Part shown: one piece after another, positions 51,081 to 60,800 of the stretch | Layout of the letters: the number at the start of each line of letters is the position of its first letter | Position numbering within the stretch: the first letter of the stretch is position 1 | Origin: Sulfopaludibacter sp035606355 | Lineage (GTDB): Bacteria; Acidobacteriota; Terriglobia; Bryobacterales; Bryobacteraceae | Length of the DNA stretch: 64,000 bases | NCBI GenBank assembly: GCA_035606355.1 | Contig: DATNFO010000044.1 | Coordinates: 39,406-103,405, forward strand | Reading direction: 5' to 3' | Position numbers and translations under genes: made by a program | The notes under the pieces: model-generated | Told to the model about the DNA's origin: nothing | What the model saw: the letters and a program-made list of their open reading frames with translations, nothing else | Databases searched by the model: none

Positions 51081-51236
51081 GGGGCTGGTCTAAGCATGCT
51101 AAGCACCATTATGCCTAAGAAAATGCACATAGCCTGTTTCTTGTAGCAATCAAACAAGTTATTCCTTGCCATAACGCCGAGGTGCGACGCCGCAATTTTT
51201 CCCCACCAGTCCCTTTTTATACGCAACCCCGGGTGG

Positions 51237-52892
51237 TTAATAGCGCCAACTCTTCCCGTCCGCTCCCGCCGGCGCGGTCTTCAGCATCCATTCCTGCATC
51301 GCCGGCATCAATCGCTGGATCATCGTCCCGTTCGCTTCCGCCATCGGCATCGGATACCCACCCGTATACCCATGCGGCATCCCCGGACCGAAATCGAACG
51401 TCGCCGCCGCGTACGGACCCTTTCCCGGGTCCTTCGTTCCTTCCAAAAACTTCTGCGCCAGATGTACCGCGCGCTCCAGGTAATAAGTGTCCGCCTCTCC
51501 GACGGCGAAATGCAGTTTCCCGGCGAGTTTCGGACCCAGCGTCTTCCAATCGCGCTCCATAATGTGGACCAGGTCGTAGCGCTCCCGCCAGTACTCCGCC
51601 ACCTTATGGTCGATCGCGCCCGTCGCCGGATCCAGAATGAATGCCGGATACCCGTCCTCGCCCACTGGACTGTACACCGCCTGCCAGATATCGAACTGCT
51701 CGCCGCTGCGCCCGTGGCTGCCGATGGCCGCTTCGAAGCGAATCGCATCGTCCATGTCGCTGGTGATGGTCCCGCTGCCCTCGCGCATCATCGGAACCGG
51801 TACCCGCTTCCACGGCCCTTCGCTCCAAAACGCGTTCTTGTCTTTATAGAGGTCCACCATCGCGTACGCGCGGAAATCGATCGGGTCCGGGCAAAACACC
51901 CACGCGCCGTTGAAGAAATCCGGATACAAAACCTGCAGCGCAAGCGCCCGCCATCCGCCCGTCGATCCGCCATACAGCGCCCGCGCCCAGCCCTGTCCGA
52001 TGCCGCGGAACTGCTTCTCCACGTACGGGTACAACTCCTCGGTCAGTGCATCCCCGTAAGGTCCGACGTTCGCCGAATTCACCGCGTAGGAATCGTCGTA
52101 ATAAGGGTTGGCGTCCTGCGTGAGCACAATCAGCATGTGCGGCAGCCGGGCGCTCGTCCAGTCCTGATACAGCTTATACGCGTATTCCTGCTGCGCTCCC
52201 CCGCGACCGCCGCCGCGCGCCGGAGGCTCCGTCCGAAACCGCGTGAACGTCCGCTCGAAGTGCCCCTGCGCATACAGCACCGGATAACGCGCCTGCGGGT
52301 GCGCATCGAATCCTTCGGGCAGCAGAACCACCGCGCCCAAATACATCGGCCGCCCCCAGAATTTGCTCAGCAGCTTGCTCTCGATCTTCACATGCTTGAT
52401 GTACTGCGTATCGCTCGGCGCCGTCACCGCGGGAATTGTCTTCGTCAACTCTAGCCGCACAGGCGCACTCGCGCCGCCAAGCGTTACCTTGACGCTTTCG
52501 CTGTACAGGTTTCCGGGTTTCGAGCTCCAATGCTGCCCTTCGCCCTGATCCATCGGCAACTTCACCGTGTGGCCGTCCGAACGGTGAAATGTCTCGTAGC
52601 GATTCAGCACAGCTTGCGCCCAATACTCGCCCGCCGGAACCTCGCCGAGCCGCGACAGCGGATACCCTTGCGCTTTGTTATCGATCACCGCGGATGTAGC
52701 CCCGTCCACATCCACGCCGAACATCTGCTGCGTCTCCAGACCTTCGCTGACCGCGGTTCGCGGCTCCCGCGCATTGCTCTTCGCCAGAATCACAATCACG
52801 CGACCGTCCGCCGCGCCCGGCCACGACACCTCGATCCGGCTCTGCCCGGTTAACAACCCGCAAAGCGCAACCAATCCAACCAGCAAACGCAT
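51237..52892 (-). CDS. Exported alpha/beta-hydrolase, putative esterase
   Basis: The 551-residue protein has a signal peptide (MRLLVGLVALCGLLTGQS), an N-terminal beta domain (about 20-180) and a D-type esterase/alpha-beta hydrolase domain. That domain has YLGAVVLLPEGFDAHPQARY, MLIVLTQDANPYYDDSYAVN, the nucleophile elbow YGGSTGGWRALALQVLYPDF (GxSxG) and a probable catalytic His late in GPGMPHGYTGGYP. The substrate is unknown; feruloyl or carbohydrate esters are typical for exported members. TAGACT lies six bases before the ATG with no Shine-Dalgarno sequence. Confidence 0.82.
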   Translation of the reverse strand: MRLLVGLVALCGLLTGQSRIEVSWPGAADGRVIVILAKSNAREPRTAVSEGLETQQMFGVDVDGATSAVIDNKAQGYPLSRLGEVPAGEYWAQAVLNRYETFHRSDGHTVKLPMDQGEGQHWSSKPGNLYSESVKVTLGGASAPVRLELTKTIPAVTAPSDTQYIKHVKIESKLLSKFWGRPMYLGAVVLLPEGFDAHPQARYPVLYAQGHFERTFTRFRTEPPARGGGRGGAQQEYAYKLYQDWTSARLPHMLIVLTQDANPYYDDSYAVNSANVGPYGDALTEELYPYVEKQFRGIGQGWARALYGGSTGGWRALALQVLYPDFFNGAWVFCPDPIDFRAYAMVDLYKDKNAFWSEGPWKRVPVPMMREGSGTITSDMDDAIRFEAAIGSHGRSGEQFDIWQAVYSPVGEDGYPAFILDPATGAIDHKVAEYWRERYDLVHIMERDWKTLGPKLAGKLHFAVGEADTYYLERAVHLAQKFLEGTKDPGKGPYAAATFDFGPGMPHGYTGGYPMPMAEANGTMIQRLMPAMQEWMLKTAPAGADGKSWRY

Positions 52893-52898
52893 TCTCCG

Positions 52899-52904
52899 AG
52901 TCTA
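52899..52904 (-). promoter_or_regulatory. -10-like box six bases before the esterase start
   Basis: On the minus strand TAGACT is followed by CGGAGA and then ATG at 52892. The six-base gap matches the other near-start boxes. CGGAGA ends directly at the ATG and is too close to serve as a Shine-Dalgarno sequence. Confidence 0.35.
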
Positions 52905-52928
52905 CCCCGGCGCCGCGTAGCGCGGAGT

Positions 52929-53480
52929 CTATCGCGTCGAGCAACCCCGCCGCTCCAATCCCTGCCGCATCAAAAACAGATCGTCGTCGCTCCATGGCAG
53001 CCCCTCAGTCATCGAATGATAATCCGCCCGCCCCCATTGTGCCTTCATCATCCCCGCTTCCGAATGCCTCGTCACCCCCTGAAGAACGTGCGTGATCTCA
53101 TGAGCCATCACGTGCGCCAGTACATTCACGTGCTCGCTCGGAGGCACACTGTATTGAATCCGATCCCACAGCAGCACGATGTGAGTTCCATCGAAGGGCA
53201 GCGCGTACCCCAGGGCGCCGGGATGCAGATTCGCGGGAGTCTCCATCGAAACACTCATTCGCAGCCCACCTGCCGGACAGTGCGATGCTCCGCGCCAAGC
53301 CAGCCGGACCCCGATGCCGGCGAACAACCGCGTCGCCCGCCCGACCGCCTCCACATATTCCAGTTGATTGACGGCATCCGTGCAGATCGTAAGTGTATAT
53401 GCCGCCGCGGGCCGCACCCGGGCATCCGCCGTCATCACGCCCGCCATCGCCGCTACCGCCGTCAAGGCCGTCAATCGCAT
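52929..53480 (-). CDS. Exported HExxH protein, probable metallopeptidase-like
   Basis: The 183-residue protein has a signal peptide (MRLTALTAVAAMAGVMTADA) and the zinc motif HEITHVLQG (His, Glu, His) in NVLAHVMAHEITHVLQGVTR. It ends with a charged segment (GLPWSDDDLFLMRQGLERRG). The family is not recognised but resembles short exported peptidase-like proteins of acidobacteria. ATG 53480 is fixed by AGGAGGGAAT upstream. The same frame stays open through the repeat cluster to 53966; those extra 162 codons are repeat sequence, not protein. Confidence 0.72.
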   Translation of the reverse strand: MRLTALTAVAAMAGVMTADARVRPAAAYTLTICTDAVNQLEYVEAVGRATRLFAGIGVRLAWRGASHCPAGGLRMSVSMETPANLHPGALGYALPFDGTHIVLLWDRIQYSVPPSEHVNVLAHVMAHEITHVLQGVTRHSEAGMMKAQWGRADYHSMTEGLPWSDDDLFLMRQGLERRGCSTR

Positions 53481-53610
53481 ATTCCCTCCTCGCCGCCGCC
53501 CTGCAGGTGCGGTTCGAAGGAAAAAACTGGCACTCCCCGAAAATATTTTTTTCGTACGCCGCCGTATAGGGTATGGGCAAGAATCGGATTGTTTCCGTAT
53601 CCCCGGCACC

Positions 53611-53850
53611 TTTTGCCGCTCCCTCACGGTCACGGCTCCGTATGTACATGATTCAGATACGGAGCCGCGACCGTGAGGAAGCGGTAATAGGTGCATCGAA
53701 AGGCGAATGAATCGCGACGACAACAGCAGCCCGTGAGGAAGCGGTAAAAGGTGCATCGAAAGGCGAATGAATCGCGACGACAACAGCAGCCCGTGAGGAA
53801 GCGGTAATAGGTGCATCGAAAGGCGAATGAATCGCGACGAGAACGGCAGC
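53611..53850. repeat. Hairpin repeat cluster B with three 60-bp tandem units
   Basis: The inverted repeat has left arm GCCGCTCCCTCACGGTCACG (53615-53634, to 53641) and right arm 53658-53685, with a 17-base loop. Right of it are three tandem units of exactly 60 bp (starts 53671, 53731 and 53791), each CCGTGAGGAAGCGGTAATAG (or TAAAAG) followed by GTGCATCGAAAGGCGAATGA and an ATCGCGACGA-type end. The third unit drifts into the sigma promoter region. The gap from 53481 to 53610 contains nothing I can name beyond an A/T-rich run (AAAATATTTTTTTCG). Confidence 0.88.
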
Positions 53851-53870
53851 CGCATTCTTTCCCAACGCCG

Positions 53871-53876
53871 TATAAT
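53871..53876 (+). promoter_or_regulatory. -10 box seven bases before the ECF sigma start
   Basis: TATAAT is followed by TACGGGA and the ATG at 53884. No -35 match is seen, and the upstream bases are repeat cluster B. A short leader or none is expected. Confidence 0.5.
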
Positions 53877-53883
53877 TACGGGA

Positions 53884-54462
53884 ATGCCCGGCGACGCACC
53901 GTCCGACACCACCCGGCTGCTGCGCGATTGGGCCAATGGCGACACCGCCGCTCTCAAGGACCTCACGCCGCGCGTCTATCGCGAACTGCGGCGCATCGCC
54001 GGCGGCCTCATGCGGAATGAGAGCCCAGGCCGGACGCTACAAGCCACCGCCCTCGTGCACGAGGCGTACCTGAAATTGGTGGACGTGCACAACGTCGATT
54101 GGCAAACGCGCGCTCACTTCTACGCCGTCGCCGCTCAGGTGATGCGTCATATCCTGCTCGAAGCCGCGCGCAAGCGTGCCACATCGAAGCGCGGTGGCGA
54201 CGACCGCCGAATCGAACTCGCCGAAATTCCCGACCTCGCCGCCTCCCGCGATTCTCAGCTCATCGCCCTCGACGACGCGCTGGACCGTCTCGCCGCCATC
54301 GATCCGCGCAAAGCACAAATCATCGAGCTTCGTTTCTTCGGAGGGCTCTCCGTCGAAGAGGCCGCCGCCGTTCTGAAGGTGTCTGTCGATACCGTGTTCC
54401 GCGATTGGAAGCTCGCGCGTGCATGGCTGATGTGCGAAATCGAAGCAACGCCCAAGGTATAA
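53884..54462 (+). CDS. ECF sigma factor of the TIGR02999 type
   Basis: The 192-residue protein has the TIGR02999 pattern: TTRLLRDWANGDTAALKDL, VYRELRRIAGGLMRNESPGR, LQATALVHEAYLKLVDVHNV, FYAVAAQVMRHILLEAARKR, then region 4 RKAQIIELRFFGGLSVEEAA and VSVDTVFRDWKLARAWLMCE. In acidobacteria this sigma group usually precedes a Ser/Thr kinase gene, as here, and phosphorylation may control it instead of an anti-sigma factor. ATG 53884 is the family start; the frame opens earlier inside the repeat. Confidence 0.9.
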   Translation: MPGDAPSDTTRLLRDWANGDTAALKDLTPRVYRELRRIAGGLMRNESPGRTLQATALVHEAYLKLVDVHNVDWQTRAHFYAVAAQVMRHILLEAARKRATSKRGGDDRRIELAEIPDLAASRDSQLIALDDALDRLAAIDPRKAQIIELRFFGGLSVEEAAAVLKVSVDTVFRDWKLARAWLMCEIEATPKV

Positions 54463-54463
54463 T
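54458..54463 (+). promoter_or_regulatory. TATAAT overlapping the sigma stop codon, six bases before the kinase start
   Basis: TATAAT spans the sigma gene stop (TAA) and is followed by CGCGCC and GTG at 54470. It could be an internal promoter for a leaderless kinase mRNA. It may also be chance, since TATAA can arise from a Val/Ile codon plus stop. Confidence 0.4.
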
Positions 54464-54469
54464 CGCGCC

Positions 54470-57280
54470 GTGGACGCGGACCGGTGGCGGAAGATCGAAG
54501 ACGTCTTTCACGCCGCCAGCGCTCTGCCCCCGCCCGACCGCGCCGCTCTCCTCGATCGCGAATGCGCCGGCGACGATGAGGTTCGGCATACGGTCGAGCG
54601 CATGCTCCGGCAATCCGCGGAAGGCATTCTCGATGGGGATGCATGGACGGCACCCACCGCCACGATGCGCCCTGCCTCCCACCTCGCTCCTCAAACCCGC
54701 ATCGGTCCGTACGAAATTGTCTCGCTGCTGGGCGCCGGCGGAATGGGCGAAGTCTACCGCGCCCGCGATACCCGGCTGAACCGTTCCGTTGCCGTGAAGA
54801 TTCTCCCCGCTCTCTCCGGCGAAGATGCCGCGCAGCGCCGCCGCCTGTTGCGCGAAGCCCGTGCTGCCGCCGCCCTGAATCACCCCGGCATCGTCACCAT
54901 TCATGACGTGACGTCGGCTGACGGTCTCGACTGCATCGTCATGGAACTCGTCGAAGGCGCCAGCCTGGAGACGCTGATCGGCGAGCGCGGACTGCCGTTC
55001 CCCGACGCCCTCTCCTATGCTGTGCAGATCGCCGACGCCCTCGCCGCCGCGCACGCCCAGGGCATCGTTCATCGGGATCTCAAACCCGCGAACGTGATCG
55101 TCAACCAGGCCACCGGGAAGCTCAAGATTCTCGATTTCGGAGTGGCCAAACTGCAACGCCCGCCGGGCGCTTCGCCGCAGCTCGCAGAAACCGTCAGCTC
55201 CGAAAACGTGATCGCTGGAACCGTGCCATACATGTCGCCCGAGCAAGCTCTCGGGCAGCGCGTCGATGCGCGCAGCGACATCTTCAGCTTCGGCACCGTC
55301 CTCTACGAGATGCTGACCGGCCGCCGCCCGTTCACCGGAGTGAATCAGGCGGGTGTTTATTCCGCGATCCTCCGCGCCGAGCCTCGTCCGCCGGGCCAGT
55401 TGATCGCGGCGCCGCTGCCCCGCGGCTTGGAGGCGGTTGTTCTCCGTTGTCTCCGCAAAGAACCGGAGCATCGCTTCCAAACCGCGGCCGAGTTGAAGCT
55501 TGCTCTGGAAGACATCGCACGCGGTGGCGCCTCGCGCAAACGCCGCTGGCCGCTCGCGGTCGCAGCCGCCGCCGTCGTCGTGGCCGCCGCCGCGGTAGCG
55601 CTCTTCCTCTCCCGCCGTCCTGCGCCTTTGCAGCCGGGTTCCCTGACCCAGATCACGTTCGATGGCGGCATCGCCGCGACTCCCGCCATTTCTCCCGATG
55701 GCAAGCTTCTCGCCTTTGCGTCCGACCGCGCCGGTGCAGGCAGCATCGATATCTGGATTCGCCAGCTCGCAGGCGGTGGCCTGATCAAGCTGACGTCGCA
55801 ACCCGGCGTTTCCTACTATCCGCAGTTCTCCGCCGACGGCACCAAGCTTTACTACCTCACCGGCGGCCAATCGATTGTCGAGATGCCCTCTTTCGGCGGC
55901 CCCGCGCGCACCATCGTTATCGATGCCGGTCCGTTCTCCCTGGCTGCCAATGGCGAGATCATCTATACACGGTTGACTCCCGGTTACGCCCCTGGACCGA
56001 TCATGCGCACCAGCACGTCGGGCGCGCCCCCGCGCGAATGGCAGCCTGCCTGCCGGAGCTTCCCGCATCCGGCCATTTCACCCGATGGCACGAAGATTTT
56101 CTTCGCCGGACGGTGCGGCACGGTCGCGAACGGTTTCTTTCTGTCGGAAAGCGGCCCTCCGTCCGTCCTCTCCGTACCAGCGCCTGCCGCATCCGCCGCG
56201 TTTTCCGGTCCCGCCTGGTACCGGCTGGCAAGCGGGCGGCAAGGGGTCATCTACGCCAGACAGCCGGCCCTGGTGCGCTTCGAACGCGGAGGCGCCACGG
56301 ACCTGCTCCCATCCACCGATGGCCTTCGATGGCCGGCCGTCAGCCCCGATGGCATCGTGATCTTCTCCCGCGAACAGGAACCCATGGGCGTTTGGAGACT
56401 GCCGCTTTCGGCGCGGAGTTCCGATGCTCCGGCTGAATCACTGGAGGAAGGCATCGGACACTTCGCCGCTTCCCGCGACGGCGAAACGTTGATTTACGGA
56501 CGCCTGACCGCAGGGACATCCGGCGAACTGGTAGTGCGCAATCTCGAAACCCATCAGAACAGAATCTTTGCCGCGCACGACCTGCTCACGGCGTCGGTAG
56601 GTTCGCTCTGGCCGCAAATGTCGCCTGATGGAAAGCAGATCGTCTATCGCCTGGTGGGGAAAGACGGAGGCCACTACCTGCTGACCCTAGCCACTGGCGA
56701 AGTGAAGCGCATCGCGGCGCCGGATCGCCTGCAGTTGGCCAGCGATTGGTCGCCGGACGGAAAACGAATTCTCGGCGAGTGCCCGCCGCCGAACTTCGGC
56801 ATCTGCGAACTCGATCCGGCATCCGGAGCGGTCACAACGCTGGCGGCGCACTCCTCGGACCAGCTCCTCTACCCGAGTTGGCGATGGGACGGCCGCGCCG
56901 TGGTATTCATGCGCCGCAAACCCGGCGGACTCACGTCCATCTGGGCCGCGCGTGTGATCGATGGCAAAATGGCGCCCGAATCCGAGTGGGTGGAAATTTC
57001 GCCGCCGATGACCGATAACGCAAGGCCGCGTTTTGGCAGCGACGGAGCAACCCTTTATTATTTTCTCGGCCGCGCAGGGCAGCAGGTGCCGGCGATGCAA
57101 GCGCTCGACCGCGCCACACTGCGCCCTGCGGGCGATCCCATCCCGCTCGCGCGCACCCCAGCCGAGATTACCGGGATCAGCACCGCCGGACCCTACCCTC
57201 TCATCGTCGTCACGCGCAAAGGGGTCATCTACAGCGGCAAGGTCACGCGGGGCAACCTCTGGCAAACCCGTCTGAATTAA
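54470..57280 (+). CDS. Ser/Thr protein kinase with PD40 (WD40-like) beta-propeller
   Basis: The 936-residue protein has a short N-terminal helical domain (about 1-75), then a kinase domain (80-350): glycine loop LGAGGMGEVYRARD, Lys110 in VAVKIL, HRDLKPAN (Asp203), LDFGVAKL (Asp222) and GTVPYMSPEQALGQR. A membrane helix lies at about 362-382 (WPLAVAAAAVVVAAAAVALF). A periplasmic propeller of PD40-type repeats follows (ISPDGKLLAFASDRAG, FSADGTKLYYLTGG, ISPDGTKIFFAG, MSPDGKQIVYRLVG). It probably senses a signal outside and phosphorylates a cytosolic target, with the adjacent ECF sigma factor as the prime candidate. The start is GTG 54470. Confidence 0.92.
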   Translation: MDADRWRKIEDVFHAASALPPPDRAALLDRECAGDDEVRHTVERMLRQSAEGILDGDAWTAPTATMRPASHLAPQTRIGPYEIVSLLGAGGMGEVYRARDTRLNRSVAVKILPALSGEDAAQRRRLLREARAAAALNHPGIVTIHDVTSADGLDCIVMELVEGASLETLIGERGLPFPDALSYAVQIADALAAAHAQGIVHRDLKPANVIVNQATGKLKILDFGVAKLQRPPGASPQLAETVSSENVIAGTVPYMSPEQALGQRVDARSDIFSFGTVLYEMLTGRRPFTGVNQAGVYSAILRAEPRPPGQLIAAPLPRGLEAVVLRCLRKEPEHRFQTAAELKLALEDIARGGASRKRRWPLAVAAAAVVVAAAAVALFLSRRPAPLQPGSLTQITFDGGIAATPAISPDGKLLAFASDRAGAGSIDIWIRQLAGGGLIKLTSQPGVSYYPQFSADGTKLYYLTGGQSIVEMPSFGGPARTIVIDAGPFSLAANGEIIYTRLTPGYAPGPIMRTSTSGAPPREWQPACRSFPHPAISPDGTKIFFAGRCGTVANGFFLSESGPPSVLSVPAPAASAAFSGPAWYRLASGRQGVIYARQPALVRFERGGATDLLPSTDGLRWPAVSPDGIVIFSREQEPMGVWRLPLSARSSDAPAESLEEGIGHFAASRDGETLIYGRLTAGTSGELVVRNLETHQNRIFAAHDLLTASVGSLWPQMSPDGKQIVYRLVGKDGGHYLLTLATGEVKRIAAPDRLQLASDWSPDGKRILGECPPPNFGICELDPASGAVTTLAAHSSDQLLYPSWRWDGRAVVFMRRKPGGLTSIWAARVIDGKMAPESEWVEISPPMTDNARPRFGSDGATLYYFLGRAGQQVPAMQALDRATLRPAGDPIPLARTPAEITGISTAGPYPLIVVTRKGVIYSGKVTRGNLWQTRLN

Positions 57281-57329
57281 GTCGGGAATTGCGAGTGTTG
57301 ACGGTCAGGGGATTGTGAAAAAATCGAGT

Positions 57330-57807
57330 TGCTTCCGTATTCCCGGCACCGTTTACCGCTCCCTCACGGTCACGGCTCCGTATGTGCTTGATGCTGCTAA
57401 CGGAGCCGCGACCGTTAGGAAGCGGTAAAAGGTGCATCGAAAGGCGAATGGAGTGCGACGAGAACGGCAGCCGGATTTTTTTTACCGCCCCGTTAGCAAG
57501 CGGTAAAAGGTGCATGGAAAGGCGGACGGATCGCGACGAGAACGAGAGCCGGATTTTTTTACCGCCCCGTTAGCAAGCGGTAAAAGGTGCATCGAAAGGC
57601 GGACGGATCGCGACGAGAACGGCAGCCGGATTTTTTCACCGCCCCGTTAGGGAGCGGTAAAGGGTGTATGGAAGCGGATGGAGTGCGACGAGAACGGCAG
57701 CCGGATGTTTTCACAGTCCCGTTAGCAAGCGGTAAAAGGTGCATCGAAAGGCGAATGAAGTCCGACGAGCACAACAGCCGAACTTTTCACAGCCCCGTGG
57801 AGGAGTG
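57330..57807. repeat. Hairpin repeat cluster C with five tandem units of about 77 bp
   Basis: The inverted repeat arms are TACCGCTCCCTCACGGTCAC (57354-57373, to 57381) and its partner ending at 57427, around an 18-base loop. Units then start at 57423, 57501, 57578, 57655 and 57730 with CGGTAAAAGGTGCATCGAAA-like sequence, and end with GCCGGATTTTTTTACCGCCC-like sequence. A decayed sixth unit begins near 57807. Spacings are 78, 77, 77, 75 and 77. T-runs of 4-8 follow GCCGGA in most units. The gap from 57281 to 57330 contains GGGATTGTGAAAAAATCGAG, a flank also present in cluster D. Confidence 0.88.
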
Positions 57808-57808
57808 G

Positions 57809-60800
57809 TTAGTGTTTTCTCCCCAAGTAGTAATGAACAGCCGGGGTGACCACCAGTGACAGCACCATCGACGCCAGAATTCCGCCGATCACCGCGATCG
57901 CCAGCGGCTGCAGCATCTGGCTGCCCGCGCCCCAGGCTAGCGCCAGCGGAATCATGCCGGCCATCGTTGCCAGCGCGGTCATCATGATCGGACGAAGCCG
58001 GCGCTCGCCCGCGTGGATCATGCTCTCTTCCGGCTCCATGCCTTCGGCGCGGAATCGCTGATCCGCATCCAGCAGCAGAATGCCGTTCTTCGCCACGATG
58101 CCGATCACCATGATCAATCCCATGAAGGAAGCGAGATTGAACGTGGTCCCTGTCACCAGCAGCGCTAAGAACACACCGGAAGTGGACAGCAGCGCCGACG
58201 CGAGCACCGCCACGGGCGCGGCGAAATCGCCGAATTCGAAAAGCAGCACCAGAAACACCAGCACGATCGCCAGCGCCAGCACCACCATCAGGTCTTTGAA
58301 GCTCTTCTGCTGGTCTTCATACTGGCCGCCGTACGACACGCGAACGCTCGACGGGATGTGCAGGTTCGCCACCGCCTCCTGCACTTTCTTCATGCCTTCG
58401 CCGAGACTCATGCCTTCGAAACGCGCCGTCACCTGGATATCGCGCTGCAGGTTTTCGCGGCGAATCTCCGTCTGCCCCGGCAATTCCTGCATCGTGGTCA
58501 GCGCCCCGATGGTCGCCGTTTTCCCGGTGCCGCTCACCAGCAGCGTGTTGCGGATCGCGTCCATCGATGCGCGCGTCTGTTCGGGAAAGCGCACGCGGAT
58601 CGTGTAGCTGCGGTCGTTCACCACCACCGGCGTCGGCGCAGGCTCGCCCTGCAGCATGGCGCTCGCGTCGAGCTCCACTTCCTGCGGCGTGAAGCCGGCG
58701 CGCGCCGTCACCACCGGATCCACCTGGAACGTGGTTGCCGGACCGGAGATCGTGTTTTCGATTCCGTTGAGTATGTCCACCACTCCGGGAATCTTCTTGA
58801 TGGCATCGGCCACCGCCGGACCCCACTGCTTCAACAGCGCCGGATCTTCGCTGAACAGTTTGATCACCGCAGGCTCCGGCGCGCTCGTCAGATCGCCGAT
58901 GTTGTCCTGCAGAATCTGTGTGAACTCGATATCCAGCACCGGCTCGGACTTGCGCACTTTGCCGCGAACGTCGTCGATGATCTCTTCGATACCGCGGCTG
59001 CGGTCCGCCTTCAGCTTCACCGCGATGTCGCCCGTGTTGGCCTCGGTGACGGCGGCGAGGCCGAGTTGCAGGCCGGTGCGCCGCGACGTGCTTTCCACTT
59101 CGGGCACCGTGCGCAGAATCTGCTCGACGTGATTGATCACGCGATTGGTGGTTTCGAGCGAAGCGCCTGCCGGCATGATGTAATCCAGCACGAACGCGCC
59201 TTCGTCCATGTGCGGCAGCAGGTCCGTGCCGAGCGCCGTGTAACAGAGGTACGAAGCGCCTATGAGAATCACCGCGAAAAGCCCGAGTAAGACCCGGTGC
59301 TCCAGGCTGAAGCGCAGCACGCGCTCGTAAGTACGCATCATTCGCGAAGGGGGATGATCGTGAGCGGCTTCCGTGCGGCGTCCGCGCTTCCGAAGAAAGA
59401 AGTGGCTCAGCGTGGGGGTCCACGTCAGCGCCAGCGCGAGGGATGTGAGCAGCGCCACGCCAACGGTAACCGCCAGCGCGCGGAAGAACACGCCGTACAC
59501 GCCCGAAATGGTGATGAGCGGCAGCAATACCACGATGGGAGTTACTGTCGATCCCACTAACGGCACACGAATTTCGCGTAGCGCGTTGCTGATCGCTTCG
59601 CCGCGCGATTGCCCTTCATCGCGATGCAGCACGATATTCTCAACGACAACGATGGCGTCATCGATCACCAGTCCCACGGCCGCCGCCAGTCCGCCCAACG
59701 TCATCAGGTTGAAGCTCTCGCCGAGCACTTTCAGCGCGATGAACGTCACCGCGATCGTCGCCGGAATCACCAGGCCCGCGACCAGCGAAGTGCCCCAGTC
59801 GCGCAGGAACAGAACCATGATCAGAGAGGCCAGAACCAGCCCCAGCAGGATGGCGTCGCGCACGCTCTTGATGGATTCGGTGACGATCTCGCTCTGGTCG
59901 TACCAGGGCTGCAAGTGCGCTCCTTCGGGCAGCGATTTCTGCAGCGTCGCCACTTCCTCATGCATGGCGTCCGCCACCACCACCGTATTGCTATCGGGCT
60001 GACGGAACACGTTGAGCAGCACCGCGGGCTTGCCGTTCGCCGTGACGATGGTGTAGACCGGCATCACGGACGGACTTACCGTGCCAAGGTCGCCGATATG
60101 CACCGGCGCGCCGTTCGGCGTGGTCTTCACCACGATGTTCTCGATTTCCGGGACGGTCTTCACCTGCCCGCTGAAAAGGCTCAGCACCAGTTGATGCTGC
60201 ATTTCGATCAGGCCGGGCGAATCGATCATGTTGGTGCGCCCAATGGCGTCCAGAATATTGGGCACCGTGGTGGCGGTCTCGAGCATTTTGCCCGGGTCCG
60301 GCTTCACTTCGAATTCAGGAACCTGTCCGCCCTGCACCACAATCGTGGAAACGCCGTTGACGCGGTTCATGCGCGGCTTCAGGGTATAGGTCGCGAGCTC
60401 CCATAAGTTCGTAAGCGGAATCGTGTCGCTGGTGAGGCTGTAGCCCATGATCGGGAAGGCTGCGAACGTGAGCCGGTTGGCCGTGATCTTCGCCGTCGCG
60501 GGCAGGGAAGTCTGCACGCGCGCCAGCGCCGCGTTCACCAGTTCCAGCGTGCGGTACATGTCCACGTTCCAGTTGAAAAACAGGTCGATTTCCGCCGTGC
60601 CGCGGCTGGTGACGCTCCACAAATGATCGAGGCCGGGCACCGAGTTGACAGCTTCTTCGATGGGTCGCGTGGTGGTGACCAGCATCTGATCGATAGGGAA
60701 CACGCCGTTATCCACGCCGATGACGATGCGCGGGAAATTCGTTTCGGGAAACGCCGCTACGGGAATGCTCAGCGCCAGATAAACTCCCATGGCCACCAGC

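Noticed and set aside
52929..53966. 345-residue reading of the HExxH protein gene
   Set aside because: The first 162 residues come from repeat cluster B; a strong Shine-Dalgarno sequence and signal peptide fix the start at 53480.
57423..57807. Tandem units could be mistaken for a CRISPR array
   Set aside because: The whole unit of about 77 bp is conserved, with no unique spacers between short repeats, and no cas genes are present.
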